In this document: piece by piece, positions 16,953 through 31,983 of the stretch
Numbering within the stretch: position 1 is the first letter of the stretch
Layout of the letters: the number at the start of each line of letters is the position of its first letter
Source of the DNA: CALZJC01 sp041574955
GTDB lineage: Bacteria > Acidobacteriota > Thermoanaerobaculia > Multivoradales > JAHEKO01
Direction of reading: 5' to 3'
Assembly: GCA_041574955.1 (NCBI GenBank)
Contig: JBFGNS010000024.1
Coordinates: forward strand, 1-38,103
DNA length: 38,103 nt
Made by a program: the position numbers and the translations under genes
Notes under the pieces: model-generated
The model's input: only the letters and a program-made list of their open reading frames with translations
Database searches by the model: none
What the model was told of the DNA's origin: nothing

Positions 16953-17692
16953 GCGATCGCATCGCGGGGCTGCTGGCGGTCGCCCGGCGGATGTCGGAGG
17001 AGGTCGGCGGGCTCGATTTCGGGCCGCCGGTGACCCACGTCTACAACCCGCTGGAATACGCCTGGCCGGCCCACGAGCAGTACCTGAGCCGGTACGCCGG
17101 CGCCCGGCGGCCGGTGGTGCTGGTCGGCATGAACCCCGGACCGTGGGGAATGGCGCAGACCGGCGTGCCGTTCGGCGAGGTGTCGCTGGTGCGGGACTGG
17201 CTGGGCATCACGGCGGCGGTCGGCAGCCCGCGCGAGCCGCACCCCAAGCGGCCGGTGACCGGCGTCGACTGTCCCCGCAGCGAGGTCAGCGGGCGGCGGC
17301 TGTGGGGCTGGGCACGCGACCGCTTCGGCTCCCCGGGGCGGTTCTTCGAGCGGTTCTTCGTGGCCAACTACTGCCCGCTGATGTTCCTCGAGGCGAGCGG
17401 CCGCAACCGCACGCCCGACAAGCTGCCGGCGGCCGAGCGGCGGCCGCTCACCGCGGCCTGTGACCGGGCGCTGCGCGACGCCGTCGAGCTGCTCGAGCCG
17501 CGGCTGGTGCTGGGCGTCGGCGCCTTCGCCGAGCGCCGCGCGGCGCGGGCGCTGGCGAGCGGCGGGCCGCCGGTGTCGCGAGTGCTGCATCCCAGCCCGG
17601 CCAGCCCCGCTGCCAACCGCGGCTGGCGGCGCCAGTTCGAGCGGCAGCTCGCCGAGCTGGGGGTGGCGCTGCCGGGCTCGGGCGCCGGTTAG
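16949..17692 (+). CDS. SMUG1-type uracil-DNA glycosylase (family 3)
   Basis: This 247-aa DNA repair glycosylase removes uracil, and probably hydroxymethyluracil or xanthine, from DNA. The diagnostic SMUG1 motifs are GMNPGPWGMAQTGVPFGEV (around residues 55-73) and HPSPASPAANRGW near the C-terminus (around 212-224). They form the catalytic water-binding loop and the DNA-intercalating loop. SMUG1 is mainly known from animals and a scattered set of bacteria such as Geobacter. The frame is open 981 bp further upstream, but that part overlaps the aminotransferase in another frame. The GTG at 16949 gives the common 4-bp GTGA overlap and matches the start of homology. Confidence 0.9.
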   Translation: MSDRIAGLLAVARRMSEEVGGLDFGPPVTHVYNPLEYAWPAHEQYLSRYAGARRPVVLVGMNPGPWGMAQTGVPFGEVSLVRDWLGITAAVGSPREPHPKRPVTGVDCPRSEVSGRRLWGWARDRFGSPGRFFERFFVANYCPLMFLEASGRNRTPDKLPAAERRPLTAACDRALRDAVELLEPRLVLGVGAFAERRAARALASGGPPVSRVLHPSPASPAANRGWRRQFERQLAELGVALPGSGAG

Positions 17693-17721
17693 CGGGCGGC
17701 GGGGGCCGCCGGCGGTTGGGG

Positions 17722-17741
17722 TAAGCTCGACCGTCGGAGGA
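17722..17741 (+). promoter_or_regulatory. acs promoter -10 (TAAGCT) and ribosome binding site
   Basis: TAAGCT (17722-17727) lies 18 bp before the ATG at 17746. GGAGGA (17736-17741) is a strong Shine-Dalgarno that fixes the start. The short leader suggests a promoter independent of the aminotransferase-SMUG1 pair. The -35 is not clear. Confidence 0.35.
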
Positions 17742-17745
17742 GTCG

Positions 17746-19677
<1,932 letters not shown>

Positions 19678-19687
19678 TCGAGGTCGG

Positions 19688-20758
19688 ATGGAGGGGCCGG
19701 CAGTCAGGCGAGCCGCCTTCGGCCCGGTGCTCACCGCTGCCGGGGTGGTGGTGCTGGTGGCCGGTCTGCGCGCCGCGGCGCCGCTGCTGCGGCCGCTGCT
19801 GCTGGCGCTGTTCCTGGCCGTGCTCAGCCTGCCGCTGCTGCGCCTCCTGCTGCGCCACCGGGTGCGTCCCGCTCTGGCGGTCAGCGCCACGGTGCTGGCT
19901 GACATCGCCCTGCTGATCGCCTTCGGTTTCGCGCTCAGCGCGGCGGTCAACGGCTTCGCCCAGCTCGCTCCCGGCTACATCGAGCAGCTCGCCCGCATGG
20001 CCGGGGAGGGGCTCGAGAGCCTGCGTCAGCGCGGTGTCGACCTCGCGGCCTGGCTCGAGGCGCCGATCGACCCCGGCCAGTTCGTCGACCTGTTGGGCGG
20101 CATCCTGGGACGCAGCGTCAAGGGTGTGGCTTCGGCCGTCTCCTACGTGACGGTAGTGGTGGTGGCGCTCGTCTTTCTGCTGGTCGAGATGGCCGGCTTC
20201 CCGGCCAAGCTCAACGCCGCCCTCGGGCGCGACGCCATCGAGCTGCGCTACTTGGAGAGGATCAGCCGCGACTTCCAGCGCTACCTCGGGGTCAAGACCC
20301 TGCTGAGCGCCGCCACCGGCGTCATCGTCGGCGTGTGGGTGTCGCTGCTGGGGGTCGACTTCGCCCTGCTGTGGGGGCTGGTGGCGTTCCTGCTCAACTA
20401 CATCCCGGTGCTCGGCTCGATCTTGGCGGCGGTGCCCGCGGTGCTGCTCAGCCTGGTGCAGCTGGGCGGCGGTCGCGCGGCGCTGGTGGCGGTCGGCTAC
20501 CTGGCGGTCAACTTCCTGATCGGCAACCTGCTGGAGCCGGCGCTGATGGGCCGCCGGTTCGGCATCTCGCCGCTGGTCGTGCTGCTGGCGCTGGTGTTCT
20601 GGGCCTGGGTGCTCGGCCCGCTCGGCATGATCCTGGCCGTGCCCCTCACCATGGCGATCAAGATCGCCCTCGAGTACAGCGAGCGGCTGAGCTGGCTGGC
20701 CGTTCTGCTCGAGCCGGCGCCGCCGGCGATCGCCGGCGCCGGCCGGCGAGCGAGGTGA
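19688..20758 (+). CDS. AI-2E family transporter (TqsA/PerM-like membrane protein)
   Basis: This 356-aa polytopic membrane protein has the layout of the AI-2E transporter (PF01594-type) family. It has three N-terminal hydrophobic helices (about 12-30, 35-50, 60-85), a soluble central region (about 90-135), then further helices. The conserved GVKTLLSAATGVIVGVWVSLLGVDFALLWGL and NYIPVLGSI segments (around 200-250) and a C-terminal LALVFWAWVLGPLGMILAVPLT region follow. Some relatives export the quorum signal AI-2, others act as Na+/H+ antiporters; I cannot decide which applies. It lies between acs (10-bp gap) and the histidine kinase (4-bp gap). Confidence 0.88.
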   Translation: MEGPAVRRAAFGPVLTAAGVVVLVAGLRAAAPLLRPLLLALFLAVLSLPLLRLLLRHRVRPALAVSATVLADIALLIAFGFALSAAVNGFAQLAPGYIEQLARMAGEGLESLRQRGVDLAAWLEAPIDPGQFVDLLGGILGRSVKGVASAVSYVTVVVVALVFLLVEMAGFPAKLNAALGRDAIELRYLERISRDFQRYLGVKTLLSAATGVIVGVWVSLLGVDFALLWGLVAFLLNYIPVLGSILAAVPAVLLSLVQLGGGRAALVAVGYLAVNFLIGNLLEPALMGRRFGISPLVVLLALVFWAWVLGPLGMILAVPLTMAIKIALEYSERLSWLAVLLEPAPPAIAGAGRRAR

Positions 20759-20762
20759 CGGC

Positions 20763-23423
<2,661 letters not shown>

Positions 23424-23444
23424 GCCCACGGCGCCCGGCGCGGG

Positions 23445-23472
23445 TTGACACAAAGCGCCCAGCTGCTATCAT
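23445..23472 (+). promoter_or_regulatory. Promoter of the rrf2-suf operon
   Basis: TTGACA (23445-23450) and TATCAT (23467-23472) are 16 bp apart, with an extended TGC directly before the -10. This is the best sigma-70 promoter in the window. The expected start is near 23479, giving a leader of about 36 nt before the ATG at 23515. Confidence 0.8.
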
Positions 23473-23482
23473 TTCGAGAAAT

Positions 23483-23501
23483 CAGGACCTTTTCTGTCCT
23501 G
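23483..23501. promoter_or_regulatory. Candidate operator for the Rrf2 regulator
   Basis: CAGGAC (23483-23488) and GTCCTG (23496-23501) form a perfect 6-bp inverted repeat with a 7-bp CT-rich spacer. It lies between the expected transcription start and the regulator's ATG, where bound protein would block transcription. The site is placed for autoregulation by the Rrf2 protein encoded right after it. Binding is inferred, not shown; the half-sites do not match the classical IscR consensus. Confidence 0.5.
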
Positions 23502-23514
23502 TATCCACCAAGCC

Positions 23515-23979
23515 ATGATCCGCATGACCAAACAAACCGATTACGGGATCGTTCTGCTCACCCGGATGGCGATGCGCCCCGACCGGCAGTTCAACGCCAC
23601 CCAGCTGGCCGACGAGACGCGTCTGCCGCAGCCGACGGTGAGCAAGATCCTCAAGATCCTCGGGCGGGAGGGCATCCTCGAGTCCCACCGCGGCGTCAAG
23701 GGCGGCTACACCCTGGCGCGGGCGCCGGAAGCGCTGAGCGTGACCGAGATCATCACGGCGCTCGAGGGCCCGATCGGCATCACCGAGTGCATCGACGACA
23801 CTCCCGGCGAGTGCTCGCACGAAGCGCGCTGTCCGGTGCGCGGCAACTGGCACCGAATCAACGAGGCCATCCGGCAGGCGCTGGACGGCATCAACCTGGC
23901 CGAGATGGCGCGGCCGGTGGCTCCGCCGCTGGTCAGCCTTGGCGGCGGGGTGAGCTACGACAGCGCGGAGACGAGCTAG
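23515..23979 (+). CDS. Rrf2-family SUF operon regulator (IscR-like)
   Basis: This 154-aa winged-helix regulator starts MIRMTKQTDYGIVLLTRMAM and has the helix-turn-helix LADETRLPQPTVSKILKIL (about 31-49) and a wing, HRGVKGGYTLAR. Three cysteines (Cys 92, 100, 106; E. coli IscR uses 92, 98, 104) probably ligate a 2Fe-2S cluster, so it can sense Fe-S status or oxidative stress. It resembles the SUF-system regulator subfamily found at the head of suf operons. It is the first gene of the suf operon, with its own strong promoter and an inverted repeat in the leader. Loss of the cluster would be expected to change repression of sufBCDSU. The gap to sufB is 18 bp. Confidence 0.9.
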   Translation: MIRMTKQTDYGIVLLTRMAMRPDRQFNATQLADETRLPQPTVSKILKILGREGILESHRGVKGGYTLARAPEALSVTEIITALEGPIGITECIDDTPGECSHEARCPVRGNWHRINEAIRQALDGINLAEMARPVAPPLVSLGGGVSYDSAETS

Positions 23980-23997
23980 CCGGGCTGAGGGGAGACC

Positions 23998-25452
<1,455 letters not shown>

Positions 25453-25591
25453 GGCCGGCGCCCCGCCGGTCGCCGCCGCGGTTGGCGGTGCCCGGTCGTG
25501 ACCCCCGCCCCCCGGAGCGCGGACGCCCGGCGGTGCCGGCCGCACCATCCACTCCGAACACCCCAGACTGCATCCAAGAGGACAACGAACG
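25453..25591. other. 139-bp spacer between sufB and sufC
   Basis: This is the only sizeable gap inside the suf operon. It is GC-rich with weak self-complementarity (GGCGGTGCCCGG-like pieces) and no clear -10 box. AAGAGGA (25576-25582) serves sufC. I see no gene in it. Confidence 0.5.
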
Positions 25592-26371
<780 letters not shown>

Positions 26372-26376
26372 GCGCC

Positions 26377-27714
26377 ATGGCCGTCACCGTCACGACCCCA
26401 CAGGCCGTCGAGCCGTACCTGGCGCATTTCGAGCGGCTGCGCGCGCACTCCACCGGGCCGGCCGAGCTGGCCGAGCTGCGACAGGCGGCGATCGAGCGCT
26501 TCGCCGAGCTCGGCTTCCCCACCCTGGGACAGGAGGAGTGGCGCTTCACCGACGTCTCGCCGGTGACGCGCACCCGCTTCGAGCTGGCGCCCGACACCGC
26601 GCCACCGGCCGGCGCCGACGTCGAGCCGTTCAGCTACCCCGACTGCCTGCGGCTGGTGGTGGCCAACGGCCGGTTGGTACCCGAGCTGTCCGACCTGGCC
26701 GAGCTGCCGGACGGGGTCACCGCCTGCGGCCTGGCCGAAGCGGTGGCCAACCACCCCGGCCTCGTGGCCGACCATCTGGGCCGCTACGCGTCGTTCGACA
26801 GCCATCCGTTCGTCGCCCTCAACACCGCGTTGTGGAGCGACGGCGTTCTGGTGCACGTGCCGCGCAACACGGTCGTGGAGAAGCCGTTCAACGTAGTGGT
26901 CCTGGGCCAGCCGGGCGCCGAGCCGGTGGCGCTGTTCCCGCGTCTGCTGGTGGTGGCCGAGGAGAGCAGTCAGCTGACCCTGGTCGAGCAGTACGCGACT
27001 CTCGGCAGCGGCCGCTACCTGGCCTGCCCGGTGACCGAGATCGTGGCGCAGGCCAACGCGGTGGTGGACCACTACAAGCTGCAGCGCGAGTCGATCGACG
27101 CGTTCCACATGGCCACCTTCCAGATCCACCAGGATCGCGACAGCAACGTCAGCTCGCACTCGATCTCGTGGGGCGGGGGCGTGGTGCGCAACGATGTCAA
27201 CGCGATGCTCGACGGCGAGGGCTGCGAGGCCACCTTGAACGGCCTCTACATGGTCGAGGGCGAGCAGCTGGTCGACTACCACATGCGGGTGGAGCACGCC
27301 AAGCCGCACTGCGACAGCCACGAGCTGTTCAAGGGCATTCTCGAGGGACGCTCGCGCTCGGTGTTCAACGGCCGGATCTACGTCCACCCGGGAGCGCAGA
27401 AGACCGACGCCAAGCAGACCAGCCGCAACCTGCTGCTGTCGCCGGAGGCGCTGTGCAACGCCAATCCGCAGCTCGAGATCTTCGCCGACGACGTCAAGTG
27501 CACGCACGGCTCGACCGTCGGGCAGCTGGACGAGACGGCGATCTTCTACCTGCGGTCGCGGGGCATCGGCGAGGAGGCGGCGCGCAGCCTGCTGACCTAC
27601 GCCTTCGCCGCCGACATCGTGGAGCGCATCCGGGTGCCGCAGGTGAGGCGCGAGCTCGAGGAGTTCCTCTTCCGGCGGCTGCCGAAGGGCGATATCGTGC
27701 GGCAGGCGGTGTAG
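26377..27714 (+). CDS. sufD: Fe-S cluster assembly protein SufD
   Basis: This 445-aa SufB paralogue forms the heterodimer that receives iron and sulfur for cluster assembly. Near the C-terminus, NANPQLEIFADDVKCTHGSTVG contains the His expected to serve at the SufB-SufD interface (His 377; E. coli His 360). ETAIFYLRSRGI and an N-terminal domain with EEWRFTDVSP are also typical of SufD. The frame stays open upstream to 26323, inside sufC, but the ATG at 26377 starts 5 bp after sufC and opens MAVTVTTPQA; it is the likely start. No strong Shine-Dalgarno is seen, so translation is probably coupled to sufC. Confidence 0.94.
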   Translation: MAVTVTTPQAVEPYLAHFERLRAHSTGPAELAELRQAAIERFAELGFPTLGQEEWRFTDVSPVTRTRFELAPDTAPPAGADVEPFSYPDCLRLVVANGRLVPELSDLAELPDGVTACGLAEAVANHPGLVADHLGRYASFDSHPFVALNTALWSDGVLVHVPRNTVVEKPFNVVVLGQPGAEPVALFPRLLVVAEESSQLTLVEQYATLGSGRYLACPVTEIVAQANAVVDHYKLQRESIDAFHMATFQIHQDRDSNVSSHSISWGGGVVRNDVNAMLDGEGCEATLNGLYMVEGEQLVDYHMRVEHAKPHCDSHELFKGILEGRSRSVFNGRIYVHPGAQKTDAKQTSRNLLLSPEALCNANPQLEIFADDVKCTHGSTVGQLDETAIFYLRSRGIGEEAARSLLTYAFAADIVERIRVPQVRRELEEFLFRRLPKGDIVRQAV

Positions 27715-27742
27715 CCCGGCGCCGAGGCGTGCCGGCAGGCCG

Positions 27743-29037
<1,295 letters not shown>

Positions 29038-29041
<4 letters not shown>

Positions 29042-29493
29042 GCGACCTCACCGATCTGTACCAGGAGGTGATCCTGGATCACAACAAGCGGCCGCGCAAC
29101 ACCGGCGAGCTGCCGCAGGCCAACCGCACCGCCGAGGGGCACAACCCGTTGTGCGGCGACCAGCTCGAGCTGTATCTGGTGGTCGCCGGGGACCGCATCG
29201 AGCAGGTGAGCTTCCGCGGCCAGGGCTGCGCTATCTCGACCGCCTCGGCGTCGCTGATGACCGAAGCGGTCAAGGGCCGCAGGCTGGCCGAGGTCGAGGC
29301 TCTGTTCGAGCGCTTCCACGAGCTGCTGACCGGCGATCCGGCGACCGCCGGCGAGGCACCGCGGGAGCTCGGCAAGCTGGCCGTCTTCGCCGGCGTGCGC
29401 GAGTTCCCGATCCGCGTCAAGTGTGCGACCCTGCCCTGGCACACGCTCAAGGAGGCGCTGGGCAACGGCTCTGGCATCGCCACCACCGAGTGA
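29038..29493 (+). CDS. sufU: SufU sulfur acceptor
   Basis: This 151-aa zinc-dependent sulfurtransferase takes persulfide sulfur from SufS. Ligands are Cys 39 and Asp 41 in LCGDQLEL, Cys 64 in GQGCAISTASASLM and Cys 129 in RVKCATLPWHTL. The long insertion between Cys 64 and Cys 129 separates SufU from IscU. This matches the Bacillus-type SufS-SufU pair; no sufE is present. Its ATG overlaps the sufS stop codon by 4 bp. It is the last gene of the operon. No intrinsic terminator with a T-tract is seen; an eight-A run follows at 29519. Confidence 0.95.
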
Positions 29494-29551
29494 GAATGGC
29501 GCCCGGCGGGCCGGCCCCAAAAAAAACCTTTCGAGCCGGTGCGGCGGTCGA

Positions 29552-29580
29552 TTGATCGCGCGGCTGGTTTGACTTAAGAT
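29552..29580 (+). promoter_or_regulatory. Promoter of the M3 oligopeptidase gene
   Basis: TTGATC (29552-29557) and TAAGAT (29575-29580) are exactly 17 bp apart. The expected start is near 29587. An eight-A tract at 29519-29526, rare in this GC-rich window, lies about 60-70 bp upstream of it and may act like an UP element. Confidence 0.65.
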
Positions 29581-29606
29581 TTAGAGGTTCCTGCCCGCCC
29601 GGTCCC

Positions 29607-31451
29607 GTGACCACCGGCTACCGCGCCCCCGACCAGACCGCAATGAGCGCCCAATCCACGACCGAGGTCCAGCGCCCCGTGGCCGGAGCCTGGCGGCTCA
29701 CCGAGCTGCTGCCCGATGCGGACGAGGCGACGGTGGCCGCGGCCATCGCCGATCTCGAACGCCAGGTGAGCGACTTCGAATCGCTGCGCGACACGCTGGC
29801 GCGCGATCTGCCGCCGGCGGCGCTGGTCGATGCGTTGCGCCGGTTCGACACGCTGGTCGAGGGCATGTACCGGCTGTCAGGCTTCTCCATGCTGTACCTG
29901 GCGGCCGACACCCGCTCGGAGCAGGCGCTGACGCTGCGCAGCCGGGTGCGCGACACGCTGGCCACGCTCACCAACCGCACGCTGTTCTTCACCCTGTGGT
30001 GGAAGCAGCTCGACGCCGCGGCCGCCGACAGGCTGCTGGCGGCGCTCGCCGACGAGCCGGACTACCACCACTACCTGGCCGACCTGCGGCGCCTCAGCCA
30101 GTTCAGCCTCGACGAGCGCAGCGAACAGGTGGTCAACCTGAAGAACGCCAACGGCATCGAAGCACTGATGACCATCTACTCGTTGGCCACCAACCGCCTC
30201 GAGTTCCGGTTGAGGATCGACGGCGAGGAGCGCATCATGACGCGCGACCAGGTGCAGAGCCTGGTCTACTCACCCCGCGGCGAGGTGCGAGAGGCTGCCT
30301 ATCGCGAGCTGTTCCGGGTGTTCGAGAGCGAAGCCGAGCTGCTCGGCCAGATCTACCTCAACCGGGTGCGGGACTGGCACGCCGAGAACCTCCGGCTGCG
30401 GGGTTATCCGTCGCCGATCGCGGTGCGCAACCGGGCCAACGACGTGCCGGACGAGGCGGTCGACACCCTGCTGGAGGTCACCGCCGAGAGCGTCGGGGTG
30501 TTCCAGCGCTACTTCCGGCTGAAGGCCGGCTGGCTGGGCTGCGACCGCCTGCGGCGCTACGATCTGTACGCCCCGCTGGCGGCCTCCGACAGCGCCATAC
30601 CGTACGGCGACGCGGTCGAGCTGGTGCTCGACACGCTCGGCAGCTTCCACCCGCGGCTGGCCGATCTCGCCGGTCGCGTCTTCGGCGACCAGCACATCGA
30701 CGCCGAGATCCGCAGCGCCAAGAAGAGCGGCGCCTTCTGCGCCACCATCCTGCCGCACCAGACGCCGTGGCTGCTGGTCAACTACACCGGCAAGGTTCGC
30801 GACGTCGCGACGCTGGCGCACGAGCTCGGCCACGCGGTGCACAGCATGCTGGCCGCCGACCACTCGGTGCTCACCCAGCAGCCCTCGCTGCCGCTCGCCG
30901 AGACCGCTTCGGTGTTCGCCGAGATGCTGCTCACCGACCGTCTGCTGGCCGGCGAGGCGTCGCCCAGGGTGCGGCGCGAGCTGCTGGCGTCGGCGGTCGA
31001 CGACATCTTCGCCACCGTGCTGCGCCAGGCGTACTTCACGCGCTTCGAGGCAGCCGCCCACCAGGCGGTACTCGAGGGCAAGCCGCCGAGCGCCCTCGAC
31101 GAGCTCTACGCCGAGACCTTGCGCGACCAGTTCGGGGACGCCGTCGACGTGACCGACGAGTTCCGGCGCGAGTGGATCCTCATCCCGCACCTGTTCCAGA
31201 GCCCGTTCTACTGCTACGCCTACAGCTTCGGCCAGCTGCTGGTGCTGGCTCTCTACCAGCGCTACCGCGAGCAGGGCGAGGCGTTCGTGCCCGGCTACCT
31301 CCAGCTGCTCGCCCACGGCGGCTCGGCGCGGCCTCAGGAGATCCTCTCCGAGGCCGGTGTCGACATCACCGACGCCGGGTTCTGGCGTGGCGGCGTGCGA
31401 CTGATCGAGCGCATGGTGACGGAGCTGGAGAGCTCCGCCACCGGCGACTGA
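29607..31451 (+). CDS. M3 family oligoendopeptidase (PepF-like)
   Basis: This 614-aa zinc oligopeptidase breaks down short peptides, probably in the cytoplasm since no signal peptide is seen. The zinc motif is LAHELGHAVHS (HExxH, around residue 411), followed after about 25 residues by LAETASVFAEM with the third ligand Glu. The helical N-terminal half has WRLTELLPD and the LKNANGIEAL segment of the family. QSPFYCYAYSFGQLLVLALY near the C-terminus is the usual substrate-site Tyr cluster. The start may be GTG 29607 or ATG 29643 (12 codons later); neither has a clear Shine-Dalgarno. It has its own promoter and is not part of the suf operon. Confidence 0.93.
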   Translation: MTTGYRAPDQTAMSAQSTTEVQRPVAGAWRLTELLPDADEATVAAAIADLERQVSDFESLRDTLARDLPPAALVDALRRFDTLVEGMYRLSGFSMLYLAADTRSEQALTLRSRVRDTLATLTNRTLFFTLWWKQLDAAAADRLLAALADEPDYHHYLADLRRLSQFSLDERSEQVVNLKNANGIEALMTIYSLATNRLEFRLRIDGEERIMTRDQVQSLVYSPRGEVREAAYRELFRVFESEAELLGQIYLNRVRDWHAENLRLRGYPSPIAVRNRANDVPDEAVDTLLEVTAESVGVFQRYFRLKAGWLGCDRLRRYDLYAPLAASDSAIPYGDAVELVLDTLGSFHPRLADLAGRVFGDQHIDAEIRSAKKSGAFCATILPHQTPWLLVNYTGKVRDVATLAHELGHAVHSMLAADHSVLTQQPSLPLAETASVFAEMLLTDRLLAGEASPRVRRELLASAVDDIFATVLRQAYFTRFEAAAHQAVLEGKPPSALDELYAETLRDQFGDAVDVTDEFRREWILIPHLFQSPFYCYAYSFGQLLVLALYQRYREQGEAFVPGYLQLLAHGGSARPQEILSEAGVDITDAGFWRGGVRLIERMVTELESSATGD

Positions 31452-31531
31452 GGCGCGCGGCGGGCAGGCGGGCGCGGCCGGCGGTCAGCCGGTCCGCGGG
31501 GGGTGGGGTTTCTGAGGATGTGGGGCGGGTA

Positions 31532-31792
31532 TCAGTGGTAGCTGCGTGGTGAGGTCGACATCAGCTGCTCGACCTCTCGCCGGGTCAGGTAACCCAGGCT
31601 ATTGAGTCTGAGGGCCAGGAACTCCGAGATCGTCGGTAGATCCCAGCCCTCGAGCTCACCGGCTTCGGCGGGCGTCAGGGCGTCGTTGCGGACCGCATAG
31701 AGGAGCAAGGCGTCGGCCACGGCGTCGTCGGACGGACGCGCGCCGTGGCCGATCTGAGAGAGGAGAGTCTGGGTCTGGCGGTCCATGTTCAT
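31532..31792 (-). CDS. Small unknown protein (86 aa)
   Basis: I do not recognise this protein. It is predicted to be mostly helical and acidic, with no signal peptide, membrane helix or cysteine. The middle region DALLLYAVRNDALTPAEAGELEGWDLPTISEF looks like a compact helical domain; a second helix bundle, YLTRREVEQLMS, follows. Two ATGs lie close together (31792 and 31786). The second has AAGG at better distance and may be the true start (84 aa). Support that it is real comes from a sigma-54-like promoter in the right place and strand, listed separately. It is convergent with the M3 peptidase and divergent from the methyltransferase. Confidence 0.6.
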   Translation of the reverse strand: MNMDRQTQTLLSQIGHGARPSDDAVADALLLYAVRNDALTPAEAGELEGWDLPTISEFLALRLNSLGYLTRREVEQLMSTSPRSYH

Positions 31793-31822
31793 GCCTTGTC
31801 GCCGTTACCGCCCGAACAGTGG

Positions 31823-31839
31823 AGCAGAAACCGTGCCAA
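31823..31839 (-). promoter_or_regulatory. Sigma-54-like -24/-12 promoter before the 86-aa gene
   Basis: Read on the minus strand, TTGGCACG-GTTT-CTGCT matches the sigma-54 consensus TTGGCACG-N4-TTGCW at all but one position. The GG and GC pairs are exactly 10 bp apart. The predicted start is near 31812, giving a leader of about 20-26 nt to the ATG at 31792 or 31786. Such promoters need an upstream activator; an AT-rich palindrome lies about 80-93 bp upstream. Confidence 0.6.
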
Positions 31840-31890
31840 GGCCCTGGATCAGCCGCCACAGGGGGGTTTTGGCGTTGGCGGCGGCCACCA

Positions 31891-31905
31891 TGACAAATTT
31901 TTTCA
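31891..31905. promoter_or_regulatory. AT-rich 15-bp palindrome between divergent genes
   Basis: TGACAAATTTTTTCA is a near-palindrome (half-sites TGAnAAA and TTTnTCA around a central base). It is conspicuous in this GC-rich DNA. It lies about 80-93 bp upstream of the sigma-54-type start on the minus strand, a usual activator position. It is also about 50-65 bp upstream of the methyltransferase start on the plus strand. A regulator site is inferred. Confidence 0.45.
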
Positions 31906-31943
31906 GGCGCCGATGACGCGCGGCGGGAGTCCGGGCGCGGAGC

Positions 31944-31949
31944 TATACT
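31944..31949 (+). promoter_or_regulatory. -10 element (TATACT) for the methyltransferase
   Basis: TATACT lies directly before a GTG at 31951, which would then precede the transcription start. This argues for the ATG at 31984 as the real start, with a leader of about 28 nt. No good -35 is seen. Confidence 0.5.
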
Positions 31950-31983
31950 GGTGATTCGAGCCTTCCCGGTTCGCGTTCCCTTC

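Noticed and set aside
29494..29530. Intrinsic terminator after sufU
   Set aside because: A GC-rich hairpin is followed by eight A residues, not T residues, on the coding strand, so it does not fit a plus-strand terminator; and the minus strand carries no gene there.
31452..31531. Terminator between the M3 peptidase and the 86-aa gene
   Set aside because: Only a bulged GC-rich stem (around GCGGCCGGC) is present with G-rich sequence after it, too weak to call.
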